Notes: generated from the letters alone by a model not told the origin. A stretch of 64,000 bases of DNA from Thermoflexus sp042408815 (GCF_042408815.1 NZ_JBHOQR010000023.1:62001-126000); one strand, 5' to 3'; shown: positions 29,317-37,760, numbered from the stretch's first letter. A program made the numbers and translations.

Positions 29317-30201
29317 TCAGAAGGTCCCTTTGAGTTCCTCCAGGCGGTCCATGAAGGCAGGAGGGGCGAAAAGCCAGCTATGGTAGTCTGGGTCATAGTA
29401 GCGTCCCCGGAAGGGATGAGGATTGCGCACGACCCGCGGATCCAGCCCCTTGGAGCAGATGATGAAACTCCACCAATTGCACGGATACGTGGAATAGGGC
29501 ATGGGAAGGGTCTCCACATACCGGAAGAGCTGGCCCAGCGCCTTCCGCACCATAGGCGCCTCATAGCCCAGGTATCCTTCCCGGAACAGGGACTCGGAAA
29601 GGTGCAAGGCCAGCATTCCCTCATCCGGGAGATGCTCCGCACACAGTCGAAAGAACTCAGGATCGAACAGGCTGCGGGCCAGCTCCGCCAGGGGGTCATT
29701 GGAGTCCAGCAGGATCACATCGTAGGCCTCCGGCTGTTCCTCCAGGAATGCGCGCCCGTTGCCGATGATCAAGCGGACCCGCGGATCATCGAAAGAGGAG
29801 GCGAACTCCGGCATATGCCGGCGGCACAGCTCCACCACCTGGCCGTCCACTTCCACCACGGTCACTTCTTCCACCGTGGGATATCGCAGGACCTCCCGGG
29901 CTACCCCACCGTCCCCCCCGCCGATCACCAGCACCCGGCGCGGGTTCGGATGGGCCATCATCGCCGGATGGACGAGAGACTCGTGGTAGAAGAACTCGTC
30001 CCGCTGGGTGAACTGAATCACGCCATCCAGGACCAGCGCCTTGCCCCAGTTCTCGAGTTCCAGGATGGCAATTTCCTGCAGGGCGCTCCGCTCATGAGCC
30101 AGCACCCGCCGGACCTGATAGACAGCCGTGATCGTGCTTTCCTCGGCGAAGGTCAATCGCATCCCTTCGAAGGGATCTTCGGCCAGCGCTCCCTGGGCCA
30201 T
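29317..30201 (-). CDS. speE: Spermidine synthase-like polyamine aminopropyltransferase
   Basis: A 294-residue cytosolic enzyme transferring aminopropyl from decarboxylated S-adenosylmethionine to putrescine or a related amine. The N-terminal beta domain is followed by LENWGKALVLDGVIQFT, the SAM-binding VLVIGGGDGGVAREV, VVEVDGQVVELC and the active-site loop LLDSNDPLAEL. ATG at 30201 (MAQGALAEDP) follows a purine-rich GGAGGATGGAG. The frame stays open upstream through the tRNA gene, which cannot be coding, so this start is preferred. Thermophile enzymes of this family often accept agmatine or longer amines, so the exact substrate is open. Confidence 0.9.
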   Translation of the reverse strand: MAQGALAEDPFEGMRLTFAEESTITAVYQVRRVLAHERSALQEIAILELENWGKALVLDGVIQFTQRDEFFYHESLVHPAMMAHPNPRRVLVIGGGDGGVAREVLRYPTVEEVTVVEVDGQVVELCRRHMPEFASSFDDPRVRLIIGNGRAFLEEQPEAYDVILLDSNDPLAELARSLFDPEFFRLCAEHLPDEGMLALHLSESLFREGYLGYEAPMVRKALGQLFRYVETLPMPYSTYPCNWWSFIICSKGLDPRVVRNPHPFRGRYYDPDYHSWLFAPPAFMDRLEELKGTF

Positions 30202-30324
30202 TCTCCATCCTCCCGATCGGTGTTGGGATGGGTCTTGTGCTTCCCGGATCATTTCCAGGGGATAGCCGGCTGCTTTTTCAGGCCGGCCCTTCAGGTTCCC
30301 TAATCCGTTCACCCTAAGGATGGA

Positions 30325-30365
30325 AAAGCAAAAAGCCTTCCGCGATGAGCCCATCGCAGAAGGCT
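30325..30365 (-). terminator. Intrinsic terminator of tRNA-Lys
   Basis: On the minus strand GAAGGCT/AGCCTTC arms (30359-30365 with 30334-30340) plus an inner GCGATG/CATCGC stem (30342-30347 with 30352-30357) close a four-base loop. A T-rich tract (TTTTTGCTTTT) follows at once. It lies about ten bases beyond the tRNA 3' end. Confidence 0.8.
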
Positions 30366-30374
30366 TCCTTGAAG

Positions 30375-30447
30375 TGAGGCGGGTGGGACTCGAACCCACA
30401 ACCGTCGGCTTAAAAGGCCGCTGCTCTGCCGGTTGAGCTACCGCCCC
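30375..30447 (-). tRNA. tRNA-Lys (anticodon UUU)
   Basis: A 73-base cloverleaf folds on the minus strand. The acceptor arm GGGGCGG pairs with CCGCCTC (one G-T), the D arm is GCTC/GAGC, and the anticodon loop CTTTTAA gives anticodon TTT. The T arm GTGGG-TTCGAGT-CCCAC is canonical and the discriminator base is A. CCA is not encoded. The outermost anticodon-stem pair is a G-A mismatch. It has its own promoter and terminator. Confidence 0.95.
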
Positions 30448-30460
30448 ATGCCACCATTTC

Positions 30461-30489
30461 ATTCTAACCGGCATGGCAGGGGGTTGTCA
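30461..30489 (-). promoter_or_regulatory. Promoter of tRNA-Lys
   Basis: On the minus strand TTGACA (30489-30484) and TAGAAT (30466-30461) are separated by 17 bases. The tRNA begins 13 bases after the -10 element, which is an ideal arrangement for a stable-RNA promoter. Confidence 0.8.
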
Positions 30490-30618
30490 AACGCCCCCAA
30501 TGGGAGGGTGCATCCCAGCGTCCATAGCGAACTTTCGTCCGGCCATGGCTGCAACCTCCTTACGCTGAGATTGGAGCCAAGCATGCGCCTTCTCCGAACT
30601 ATGCCCCAGGAATTGGCA

Positions 30619-31932
30619 TTAGGCTGTAGAGGAGGACGCCGGCAGGTCCGGAAGGCGGATCCGGATGGAAGCGGCGTGGGCGTGGAGCCCCTCCACCTCT
30701 GCCAGCGTAGTGATCACCGGGGCCAGATGGCGCAAACCCTCCTCGGTCAGGGCCTCCACCTCGATCTTCTTTACGAAGGTGTCCACGGAAACCGAAGAGG
30801 CCGCGCGGGCCCAGCCGCCGGTCGGCAGGGTGTTGTTGGTGCCGGTGGCGTAATCCCCCGCCGCCACGGCGGACCAAGGGCCAAGGAACACGGATCCCGC
30901 ATGGCGAATGGCTGGGAGGATCGCCCAGGGATCCCGGGTGTAGATGGCCAGATGCTCTGGCGCGTAAGCGTTGCAGACCTCGATGGCCGTCTCCATATCC
31001 GCGGTCACGATCAGCCCCCCATAGGTTTCCAGTGCCTGGCGGGCGATGGCCCATCGCGGGAGTAGAGGGCCCTGCTGCTCGATCTCGCGCCGCACGGCAT
31101 GGGCCAGCGCCTCCACCGGCGTCACCAGAAGACAGGAGGTATGGGGATCGTGCTCGGCTTGGGCCAGCAGCTCCGCCGCCACCCAATCCGGGCGCGCCGT
31201 CTCATCGGCCAGGACGATCACTTCCGTGGGGCCGGCCAGCATATCGATGGCCACTTCCCCCATCAACAGGGCTTTGGCCGCCAGCACGTAAAGGTTCCCG
31301 GGCCCCACGATCTTATCCACCCGGGGGATCGTCTCCGTGCCGTAGGCCATGGCGGCAATGGCGGCCACCCCGCCCACTAGGAAGAAATCGGTCACTCCGG
31401 CGGCGTGGGCAGCGGCCAGCACCGCAGGGTGACGCCCGGCGGGCGGGGTGCAGGCGACGATCCGGCGCACTCCCGCCACGGAGGCCGGGATCCCCAGGGC
31501 ATGGACGATGGTGGGATAGACGGCCCGGCCGCCTGGGACGTAGAGCCCGGCCGAATCCAGCGGGCGAACGATCTGCCCGGCGATCACCCCTGGAGCCATC
31601 TCCATCAGCCAGATGGGGCGCTCCCGCTGGGCTTCATGGAACCGCCGGACAGCCTCCGCTTCCCGGCGCAGCGCCTCCCGGACCTCCGGGGTGAGCTCCT
31701 CCCAGACGGCGGCCATCGCCTCCGGGCTCACCCGCCAGCGTTCCGGCGGCCAGTCGATCCCATCGAAGCGCCGCAGGTAATCGACGACCGCGGCATCCCC
31801 CCGCCGCCGCACGTCCTCCAGGATCGCCTTCACGTCCGGAAGGACCTGCTGGAGATCCGCCCGGGCGCGCATCAGCAGACGCTGTCGCGTTCCCGCATCC
31901 AGGGCTTCCCAGCGATAGATTTCGATCGGCAT
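30619..31932 (-). CDS. hisD: Histidinol dehydrogenase
   Basis: A 437-residue, zinc-dependent enzyme that oxidises L-histidinol to L-histidine with two NAD, the last step of histidine synthesis. The family pattern is complete: GLYVPGGRAVYPT (substrate/NAD region), VDKIVGPGNLYVLAAK, MLAGPTEVIVLAD and the catalytic QAEHDPHT. The C-terminal part YAPEHLAIYTRDP and FLGPWSAVAAGDYATGTN is also present. GGGAGGAAG precedes ATG at 31932. It is the last gene of a minus-strand his run hisH-hisA-hisF-yhhQ-hisIE-hisD. hisG, hisC and hisB are not in the window. Confidence 0.96.
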   Translation of the reverse strand: MPIEIYRWEALDAGTRQRLLMRARADLQQVLPDVKAILEDVRRRGDAAVVDYLRRFDGIDWPPERWRVSPEAMAAVWEELTPEVREALRREAEAVRRFHEAQRERPIWLMEMAPGVIAGQIVRPLDSAGLYVPGGRAVYPTIVHALGIPASVAGVRRIVACTPPAGRHPAVLAAAHAAGVTDFFLVGGVAAIAAMAYGTETIPRVDKIVGPGNLYVLAAKALLMGEVAIDMLAGPTEVIVLADETARPDWVAAELLAQAEHDPHTSCLLVTPVEALAHAVRREIEQQGPLLPRWAIARQALETYGGLIVTADMETAIEVCNAYAPEHLAIYTRDPWAILPAIRHAGSVFLGPWSAVAAGDYATGTNNTLPTGGWARAASSVSVDTFVKKIEVEALTEEGLRHLAPVITTLAEVEGLHAHAASIRIRLPDLPASSSTA

Positions 31933-32037
31933 TCTTCCTCCCCTCTCGCGCGCAGCTTCTCAGAGTGATATCCGGGCCTTCCCTCCCCCGCTCGCCGCGA
32001 AGCGACGTGGGTGGGGGAGGAAGCGCCTCACGATGGG

Positions 32038-32739
32038 TCAGCGGTCGCCGGAAGGGCGATCCCCGGGGATCGCCCCCATTCCCCGTCGTTCGGATAGGAC
32101 TTCCAGCACAGCATCCCAGCTCAGCCCCCGCGCCACCAGTCCCACGGTCAGCATATATAAAAGGTCCGCAGCCTCCTCCAGGGACCGCTGGTCGGATTGA
32201 TGCCGCAAGGCCAGGGCGACCTCTATGGCCTCTTCGCCGATTTTCTTTACAATCTCGTCCAGCCCCGCGGTCAGGAGTTGGGTGGTGTAAGAGCCCTCCA
32301 CCGGGCGCCGTTGTCGATCCTGTATAATCTTCTCCAGCCGATGGAGGATGTGTCCAGATGGAGGAGGAAGCTCCCCGTCATGGAGTTCCCGATGAAAGCA
32401 GCTGGGCCGGCCGGTGTGGCATGTGGGCCCCGCAGGGATCGCCTGGATCAGCAGCGCATCCTCATCGCAATCCAGGCGGATCTCCACCACGCGGAGGATG
32501 TTGCCGGAGGTCTCCCCCTTTCGCCAGAGCCGCCCGCGGGATCGACTCCAGAAGTGCACCATCCCGGTCTCGCGGGTGCGCCGGAGGGCTTCATCGTTCA
32601 TCCAGCCTAGCATCAGCACTCGACCGGTTCGCGCATCCTGGACAATGGCGGGGCGCACTGCTGTAGGAGGGGCTGCTGCCTCGACCTCCACCGGTTCAGA
32701 CGCGGAGCTCCAGTCGGAAGGGATTGAAGTCGGTGTCAT
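32038..32739 (-). CDS. hisIE: Bifunctional phosphoribosyl-AMP cyclohydrolase / phosphoribosyl-ATP pyrophosphatase
   Basis: A 233-residue cytosolic protein catalysing steps 2 and 3 of histidine synthesis. The N-terminal HisI domain shows VLMLGWMNDEAL, HFWSRSRGRLWRKGETSGN and the zinc-binding cysteine segment GPTCHTGRPSCF. The C-terminal HisE domain has SYTTQLL and KIGEEAIEVALAL. An Ala/Glu-rich extension of about 25 residues precedes the HisI domain. ATG at 32739 lies inside the end of the upstream transporter gene, which it overlaps by 44 bases, so the extension and overlap go together. An AGGAGGA sequence lies 12 bases upstream. Confidence 0.95.
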   Translation of the reverse strand: MTPTSIPSDWSSASEPVEVEAAAPPTAVRPAIVQDARTGRVLMLGWMNDEALRRTRETGMVHFWSRSRGRLWRKGETSGNILRVVEIRLDCDEDALLIQAIPAGPTCHTGRPSCFHRELHDGELPPPSGHILHRLEKIIQDRQRRPVEGSYTTQLLTAGLDEIVKKIGEEAIEVALALRHQSDQRSLEEAADLLYMLTVGLVARGLSWDAVLEVLSERRGMGAIPGDRPSGDR

Positions 32740-33418
32740 AGTCGTAATAGTCCTCCTGTTCCAGGCGTTTCAGGGCGCCCACGATCAGATACGTCACTGG
32801 CGTCATCACCGCTTCCACGCCGACTTTGAACAAATAATTGGTCAGCACCAGGGTGACAAACAGGCTCCATGGGAAGACGCCGGTCAATGAGGCGATTCCC
32901 ACAAAGACGGCCGTGTCCACCAGCTCGCCAACCAGCGTGCTGCCGATGGTCCGAGTCCACAGGTAGCGACCATGGGTGAGGATCTTCATTTTGGCCAGAG
33001 TGAAGGAGTTCGCGAATTCGCCGGACCAGTAGCCCAGGAGACTGGCCAGGACGATGCCGCCGGTACTCATGCCGCCCAGGATGGCCTCATACGCCCGCTG
33101 TCCGGCGGTTCGCTCCCATTCCGGATCCCCCGGCAGGATGCGGACGATCCAGAGGATCAGCGCACTCAGCGTTAGGCATGCGAACCCGGTCCAGATGACC
33201 CGACGGGAGCGACGATAGCCGTAGACCTCGGTCAGGATGTCCCCAAAGATATAGCTCACTGGGAAAAGGATCGTGCCCGCGTCGAAGGCGAGCCGCACCC
33301 CGAAGAGGCTCACCCCCCAGTCCACGATCTTCGCTGATGAGGCGATGTTGCTGACGATAAGGACGGTCACGAAAAGTGCCATTACCAGATCGAAGAAACG
33401 ATAGGGGCGTCGCTCCAT
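32696..33418 (-). CDS. YhhQ/QPTR-family queuosine precursor transporter
   Basis: A 240-residue membrane protein with six or so hydrophobic segments. It contains the family features SNIASSAKIVDWG, FPVSYIFGDILTEVYGYRRSRRVIW (written here only as the pattern FPVSYIFGDI then YGYRRSR), and GYWSGEFANSFTLAKMK. Members import preQ0/preQ1 or similar purine-like precursors. The start MERRPYRFFDL at 33418 is preceded by GGGAGG; the longer frame adds an implausible Arg/Glu stretch. It sits inside the his run between hisF and hisIE, overlapping hisIE. No queuosine synthesis gene is in the window, so its placement may reflect operon convenience. No preQ1 riboswitch is seen upstream. Confidence 0.85.
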   Translation of the reverse strand: MERRPYRFFDLVMALFVTVLIVSNIASSAKIVDWGVSLFGVRLAFDAGTILFPVSYIFGDILTEVYGYRRSRRVIWTGFACLTLSALILWIVRILPGDPEWERTAGQRAYEAILGGMSTGGIVLASLLGYWSGEFANSFTLAKMKILTHGRYLWTRTIGSTLVGELVDTAVFVGIASLTGVFPWSLFVTLVLTNYLFKVGVEAVMTPVTYLIVGALKRLEQEDYYDYDTDFNPFRLELRV

Positions 33419-33472
33419 CCGTGTCCTCCCTCTCCCTCTGGATTCAGGCTCCACCACACCGGCGCCACGTCC

Positions 33473-34234
33473 TCAAAGAAGGCGCACCGGGATCCCGCGT
33501 TCCGCCAGGTAAGCCTTCACCTCGGCGATGCGTAGCTGCCGGAAATGGAAAACCGAAGCGGCCAGGGCGGCGTCTGCTTTCCCCACCGCGAACACCTCAT
33601 AAAAGTGCGCGAGGGCGCCGGCCCCGCCCGAGGCGATCACCGGGACGCCCACGGCTTCCGCCACGGTCCGGGTGAGTTCCAGATCATAGCCCTCCTGGGT
33701 GCCATCGGCATCGATGCTGGTGAGCAGGATCTCCCCCGCCCCGCGCCGTTCCGCCTCCTGGGCCCATGCCACGACATCCAGGCCGGTCGGCGTGCGCCCC
33801 CCGTGGATGTAAACCTCCCACCGGGAGGGCCCGACCCGTTTGGCGTCGATGGCCACTACCACACACTGGGAGCCGAAGCGCCGCGCCGCCTCGGTGATCC
33901 GCTCGGGATGCTGCACTGCCGCTGTGTTGATGCTGACCTTGTCTGCCCCGGCTCGCAGCAGGGCCCGGAAATCCTCTACATCTCGGACTCCCCCGCCCAC
34001 GGTGAAAGGAATAGAGAGGACCTCCGCCACGCGTCGGACTACATCGAGCAGGATGGCGCGATCCTCATAGGATGCGGTGATGTCCAGGAAGACCAGCTCG
34101 TCGGCCCCTTCCTCCTCATACACGCGGGCATGCTCAACGGGATCCCCCGCATCCCGCAGATGGACGAAACGCACTCCTTTCACCACCCGCCCGGCGTGAA
34201 TGTCCAGACAGGGAATGATCCGCTTCGCCAGCAT
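33473..34234 (-). CDS. hisF: Imidazole glycerol phosphate synthase, cyclase subunit
   Basis: A 253-residue TIM barrel that uses ammonia from HisH to convert PRFAR into imidazole glycerol phosphate and AICAR. The start MLAKRIIPCLD at 34234 is the standard HisF N-terminus with catalytic Asp (CLDIHAGRVVKG). Further motifs are FLDITAS, FTVGGGVRD (phosphate site), KVSINTAAV, the second catalytic Asp region LLTSIDADGTQEGYD and VIASGGAGAL. HisF follows hisA after 136 bases in the same direction. The partner HisH is encoded two genes upstream. Confidence 0.97.
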   Translation of the reverse strand: MLAKRIIPCLDIHAGRVVKGVRFVHLRDAGDPVEHARVYEEEGADELVFLDITASYEDRAILLDVVRRVAEVLSIPFTVGGGVRDVEDFRALLRAGADKVSINTAAVQHPERITEAARRFGSQCVVVAIDAKRVGPSRWEVYIHGGRTPTGLDVVAWAQEAERRGAGEILLTSIDADGTQEGYDLELTRTVAEAVGVPVIASGGAGALAHFYEVFAVGKADAALAASVFHFRQLRIAEVKAYLAERGIPVRLL

Positions 34235-34370
34235 GGTCTGAGCGCTCCCTTTTCCGCGATCCCCTGGGTTGCAGAGGCAGTCTCTCAATCTCCAGGAAGG
34301 ATCCAAAGAGGGTGGCGAATGGGATATCCGCCTCCATTAGCGCCTGCCGCTGTTCGATCAGGCGCTCTCG

Positions 34371-35147
34371 TCATTCAGCGGAAGGAAAAGGCACGGCTGC
34401 ATGGTTCTCTCCTTCCAGATCCCGCAAGCGGGCGATCGCTTCTCGCAGGGTGAAATACCCCTCATGCAGCGCCCGTCCGAGGATCAGCCCGGCCAGGCCT
34501 GGGAAAGCCCGCCGTCCGGCTTCTTCGATGTGGGAAAGAGCCCCGATCCCTCCGGAGACGAGAACCCGGACGCCCGTGGCCCGGGCGACCCGGGCGGCCC
34601 CGTCCAGATCCGGGCCGGCCAGGGTTCCATCCCGCATCACGTTCGTGTAAAGGGCCCAGCGCACGCCCCGGGCGGCCCATTCCCGAGCGAAGGCGATGGG
34701 GTCTCCGGCTTTTTCCCGCCAGCCGGCCACGGTGAGCTGTCCCTCCCAAACCTCCACCGCCAGGACCAGCCGGTCCGGTCCGAAGCGGGCCAGCGCCGCC
34801 TCCAGCGCGGCCGGATTCCGCACGGCCATTGTCCCGACCACAGCGCGCTGAACGCCCAGCTCGAAGGCGCGCTCCAGGTCTTCCAGCGTGCGCAGCCCGC
34901 CTCCCAGCTGCACCATGAGCGGCGTTTCGCGGACCAGCCGAGCGATCCCTGTCATGCTGGTTCCCTCTGCTCCGAAGGCGCCATCCAGGTGGACCACGTG
35001 GAGCCAGCGGGCTCCTTCCTCCGCCCATCGGAGAGCCTGCTCGATCGGGTCCGTGGCATACACGATGCGGCGCCGGGGATCGCCCTGGATCAGCCGGACG
35101 ACCTGGCCCTGGAGGAGATCAATGGAAGGGATCAGCTCGATCTTCAT
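34371..35147 (-). CDS. hisA: Phosphoribosylformimino-AICAR-P isomerase (HisA)
   Basis: A 258-residue TIM barrel catalysing the Amadori rearrangement of ProFAR to PRFAR. It shows IELIPSIDLLQGQVVRL at the N-terminus (catalytic Asp), HVVHLDGAFG, VQLGGGLRT (phosphate loop), VVGTMAVRNP, TNVMRDGTLAGPD (second catalytic Asp) and VLVSGGIGAL. ATG at 35147 matches usual HisA length; an ATG six codons upstream (35165) is possible. Downstream, 34235-34370 holds no gene. Confidence 0.96.
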   Translation of the reverse strand: MKIELIPSIDLLQGQVVRLIQGDPRRRIVYATDPIEQALRWAEEGARWLHVVHLDGAFGAEGTSMTGIARLVRETPLMVQLGGGLRTLEDLERAFELGVQRAVVGTMAVRNPAALEAALARFGPDRLVLAVEVWEGQLTVAGWREKAGDPIAFAREWAARGVRWALYTNVMRDGTLAGPDLDGAARVARATGVRVLVSGGIGALSHIEEAGRRAFPGLAGLILGRALHEGYFTLREAIARLRDLEGENHAAVPFPSAE

Positions 35148-35281
35148 GAGCTCGGATACGTCCATGGGGACAGGGATTACGCCGCTGATTCTGGATCTGG
35201 GGACTGGGCGAGCCATCGGAAGCGACCGACCCAGCCTGCGGGTGATTTTCTCCCCAGCCATGGGAGAGGCGGGTTGGCCCC

Positions 35282-35890
35282 TCAAAGCCTCAGGAAGTTT
35301 CGCAGGATCTGCTCGCCTGCGCGATGGCTCTTCTCGGGGTGGAACTGGACCCCCATCACGGGCCCTCGCGCGACCATCGAGGCGTAGCGGATCCCATAGA
35401 CCGTAGTGGCGATCACATCGGCCGGATCCTCCGGCTCGCAGTAATAGCCGTGAACGAAATACACGTAAGCGCCGGGAGGCACACGGTCGAGCAGGGGATG
35501 GGCCCCGGCATGCTCCAGGCGGTTCCAGCCGATCTGAGGCACTTTGCCGGCCTCAGGGGGAAAACGGCGCACCCGGCCACGCAGCAATCCCAGACCCCTG
35601 TGGTGGCCCATCTCCTCGCTTTCCTCAAAGAGCAGCTGCATCCCCAGGCAGATGCCCAGCAAGGGGATCCCGCTGGCGACTGCTCGCTTCAGCGGCTCGA
35701 CCCACCCGCGCGCCATCAGCCCGGCCATCCCATCCCCGAAGGCACCCACTCCGGGCAGCACGATCTTCTCCGCCCAGCCCAGGTCCTCCGGGCGCTCGCT
35801 GAGGCGCACCTCCGCCCCCAGCCGCCGGAACGCCCGGACCACGTTTCCCAGATTCCCGATCCCATAATCGATCACCAGCACCCGTGTCAT
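35282..35890 (-). CDS. hisH: Imidazole glycerol phosphate synthase, glutaminase subunit
   Basis: A 202-residue class I glutamine amidotransferase that feeds ammonia to HisF. It begins MTRVLVIDYGIGNLG and has VLPGVGAFGDGM, the nucleophile elbow LLGICLGMQLLFE (Cys), the YFVHGYY segment and the catalytic GVQFHPEKS (His, Glu). The frame stays open far upstream but that part has no family similarity, so ATG at 35890 is taken. It is the first gene of the his run visible here. TAAAAT lies about 30 bases upstream on this strand as a possible -10, without a convincing -35. Confidence 0.96.
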   Translation of the reverse strand: MTRVLVIDYGIGNLGNVVRAFRRLGAEVRLSERPEDLGWAEKIVLPGVGAFGDGMAGLMARGWVEPLKRAVASGIPLLGICLGMQLLFEESEEMGHHRGLGLLRGRVRRFPPEAGKVPQIGWNRLEHAGAHPLLDRVPPGAYVYFVHGYYCEPEDPADVIATTVYGIRYASMVARGPVMGVQFHPEKSHRAGEQILRNFLRL

Positions 35891-36243
35891 GCGCGCTCCA
35901 GCCAGAGCGTTTCCCCCTATTTTAGCGCAACCGATTATCCCCTCCCCATTGCAGGTGCGTGACGAAGCATAAGTCGAGAGGGCGACAGCGTCCTTCTCCT
36001 GAAGCTTCAAGCCATGAGGGGGGATTACGGTTTTGGGGGATCCAGCGGGGATGGGGGAGAAAGCCCATCCCCCATTCAGGGGATTGTTCAAGGCATGCGG
36101 GCCTGAGGGCGCTGGAGCGCCCGGATCGCTTTGACCTAGGCCTGGCGTGCGTAGTGGATGGATTCCGCCAGCAATTGCATGGCCTCCTGGGGATTCTTGA
36201 CCGCGGATCTCCTTGCCGGCCTTCGAGAGGCGAAGCCCTAGCC
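35891..36243. other. Intergenic 353 bases with hairpin and possible coding relic
   Basis: No intact gene. On the minus strand, just downstream of the URO-D-like gene, the frame ending at TAG 36136-36138 reads KNPQEAMQLLAESIHYARQA. This looks like a real C-terminus, but it has no continuous upstream frame and may be a gene remnant. At about 36046-36076 an inverted repeat (GGGGATGGG with CCCATCCCC) forms a strong stem without a T-run. The his promoter probably lies near 35910-35935. Confidence 0.4.
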
Positions 36244-37239
36244 TCACAAGCTCCCGCTCCGTGCCGCCTGTTCGACCACCTGCCGGGCTGCCTGCAGGTT
36301 GACCTCTGGCGCGTGGATTGGAACGACGCAGCCGGTGCCCAGGATGAACCGCCGCCCGCCGGTCCGGGCGATAGCCTCCCGGGCTTCTGCCTCCACGTCC
36401 TGAGGGGTCCCCAGCACCAGGGTCTGGATCCGGGAGAGCCCTCCCAGCACAGCCCCCCGTACTTTCTCCCTTCCTTCCTCCAGCGCGGGCGGCGTCTCCC
36501 GATCGTGCCAATTCCAAACGGCGACCGGATAATCCATGAAAAGATCGAACATCACCGCCTCCCCATGGAGGTGGAGGATGTTCAGCCAGGCGTCGACCGC
36601 CACCTCCAGGATGGCCAGATCATAGGGGCGACCGAAGGCCCGATATTCCTCTGGGGAAAGCAGGAGGTAAGACGCATGCTGGACTGCGTAGAAGATCCCG
36701 TCCACCCCGAGTTCCAGGGCCGCGCGGATGAAACGGCGGGTGCTTTCCGTGATGGTCCGGAGACCCATCTCGAGCGCTTCGGGATGACGTCTTAGATGCA
36801 GCAGCAGTCGCTCGGGACCTGCCAAGTTCTTCGCCTGGGCCAGGGGGCTGAACACAGTCACCACCACAGGAACCTCCGGGAGCGCCTGGCGGATCCGCGC
36901 CACCGCTTCCAGGTGTTCCCGCAGGGCTCCCCGCGTGGGATCCAGGACCGGCAGGGCGGCCCAATCTCGGGGTTCCTGCACCGGGTGCCGGATGTAGCGC
37001 CGGGTCCCTTCAGTATCGCCTTCCCAGCGGTCCTCGACCCCCCAATCCCGGACGCAATAACTGGAGGCAGGGGTGATCTTCACGAAATCGAAGTCGAAGC
37101 GGTGCTGGAATCCGATCACCGCCTCGGCGAAGGCGCTCAGATCCTGATCCGCGACCGGGAAATGCCGCCACAGGGCCACCGGCGGGCGATCCACCGCATC
37201 GCCCCGAATGGCAGCTTGAAGCCGCTCACGTTTCTCCAT
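36244..37239 (-). CDS. Uroporphyrinogen decarboxylase (URO-D) superfamily protein
   Basis: A 331-residue TIM-barrel protein of the URO-D/MtaA/CmuA superfamily. Motifs: MEKRERLQAAIRG followed by VDRPPVALWRHF (start of URO-D-like methyltransferases), FDFDFVKITP, TVFSPLAQAKNL, GVDGIFYAVQHAS, LHLHGE and the terminal FILGTGCVVPIHAPEVNL. True HemE has a diagnostic N-terminal R-x-x-P-x-W-x-M-R-Q-A-G segment, which is absent. A corrinoid-linked methyltransferase-like or unknown role is therefore more likely than haem synthesis. ATG at 37239 follows GAGG; ATG at 37275 is an alternative. The start lies within the last codons of the TPR gene, so the two are coupled. Confidence 0.8.
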   Translation of the reverse strand: MEKRERLQAAIRGDAVDRPPVALWRHFPVADQDLSAFAEAVIGFQHRFDFDFVKITPASSYCVRDWGVEDRWEGDTEGTRRYIRHPVQEPRDWAALPVLDPTRGALREHLEAVARIRQALPEVPVVVTVFSPLAQAKNLAGPERLLLHLRRHPEALEMGLRTITESTRRFIRAALELGVDGIFYAVQHASYLLLSPEEYRAFGRPYDLAILEVAVDAWLNILHLHGEAVMFDLFMDYPVAVWNWHDRETPPALEEGREKVRGAVLGGLSRIQTLVLGTPQDVEAEAREAIARTGGRRFILGTGCVVPIHAPEVNLQAARQVVEQAARSGSL

Positions 37240-37525
37240 CGGCGCCTCGTATGGTTTCCAGATGAGTCTGGGCAAGCCGGGAGAGGATTTGAGCTTTGGC
37301 GCGATCGTCCAGGGTGGGGGCCAGTTCGATCACCTTCTCGAAAGCCTGGATGGCCTTCTCTTTTTCTCCCTTCGCTTTGCAGGAGAGGGCAAGCCCGTAA
37401 TAAGCGTCTACCGCATTCCCATCCATTTCGATGGCCCTGCGGAACTGCTCGATCGCCTGATCGTATTGCTTCTTCACATGGAACTCCCATCCGAGATCGA
37501 TATAAGTCCTTGCAGGCTCAGGCAT
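37226..37525 (-). CDS. Small tetratricopeptide-repeat protein
   Basis: A 99-residue protein made of about two and a half TPR units. Repeat one is around residues 6-39 (YIDLGWEFHVKKQYDQAIEQ) and repeat two around 40-75 (AYYGLALSCKAKGEKEKAIQ). A C-terminal helix follows. TPRs mediate protein contacts. ATG at 37525 follows GGGGGAAG. It precedes and overlaps the URO-D-like gene by 14 bases, so it is probably a partner or regulator of that enzyme; this is inference. Confidence 0.82.
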   Translation of the reverse strand: MPEPARTYIDLGWEFHVKKQYDQAIEQFRRAIEMDGNAVDAYYGLALSCKAKGEKEKAIQAFEKVIELAPTLDDRAKAQILSRLAQTHLETIRGADGET

Positions 37526-37612
37526 GGGCGCTTCCCCCTTTTGTATATCGTTTTCCAGGCAAAGCGTCCACCAGCCAGAGGATGCGGCGCCGACGTCTGC
37601 GCCCTGTTTGAG

Positions 37613-37641
37613 ATTATATCGCATGCGGGGGGCATTCGGTC
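37613..37641 (-). promoter_or_regulatory. Possible promoter of the TPR/URO-D pair
   Basis: A perfect minus-strand TATAAT at 37618-37613 lies about 90 bases upstream of the TPR start. The -35 region is poor (a CGACCG-like hexamer at 17-19 bases), so only the -10 element is convincing. Confidence 0.4.
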
Positions 37642-37760
37642 GAACCTTAGATTGGAGGCCGGGAGTTCTCCTTCCTTGTAGGATGCCATGCGTTCCGGCT
37701 TCATCGTTGGGTCCTGTCCAGATCCTGTCCAGTGATGCAAAATTAAGGGAGGAGGAAGGG

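Noticed and set aside
29317..30474. speE frame open through the tRNA-Lys gene to 30474
   Set aside because: The extension translates the tRNA and terminator; ATG at 30201 gives the normal SpeE length.
33419..33472. preQ1 riboswitch upstream of the YhhQ-like gene
   Set aside because: The intergenic space is too short and no aptamer-like fold or A-rich tail was recognised.
35891..36517. Long N-terminal extension of hisH
   Set aside because: Arg/Gly/Pro-rich antisense-type composition overlapping the URO-D-like gene; HisH begins cleanly at 35890.
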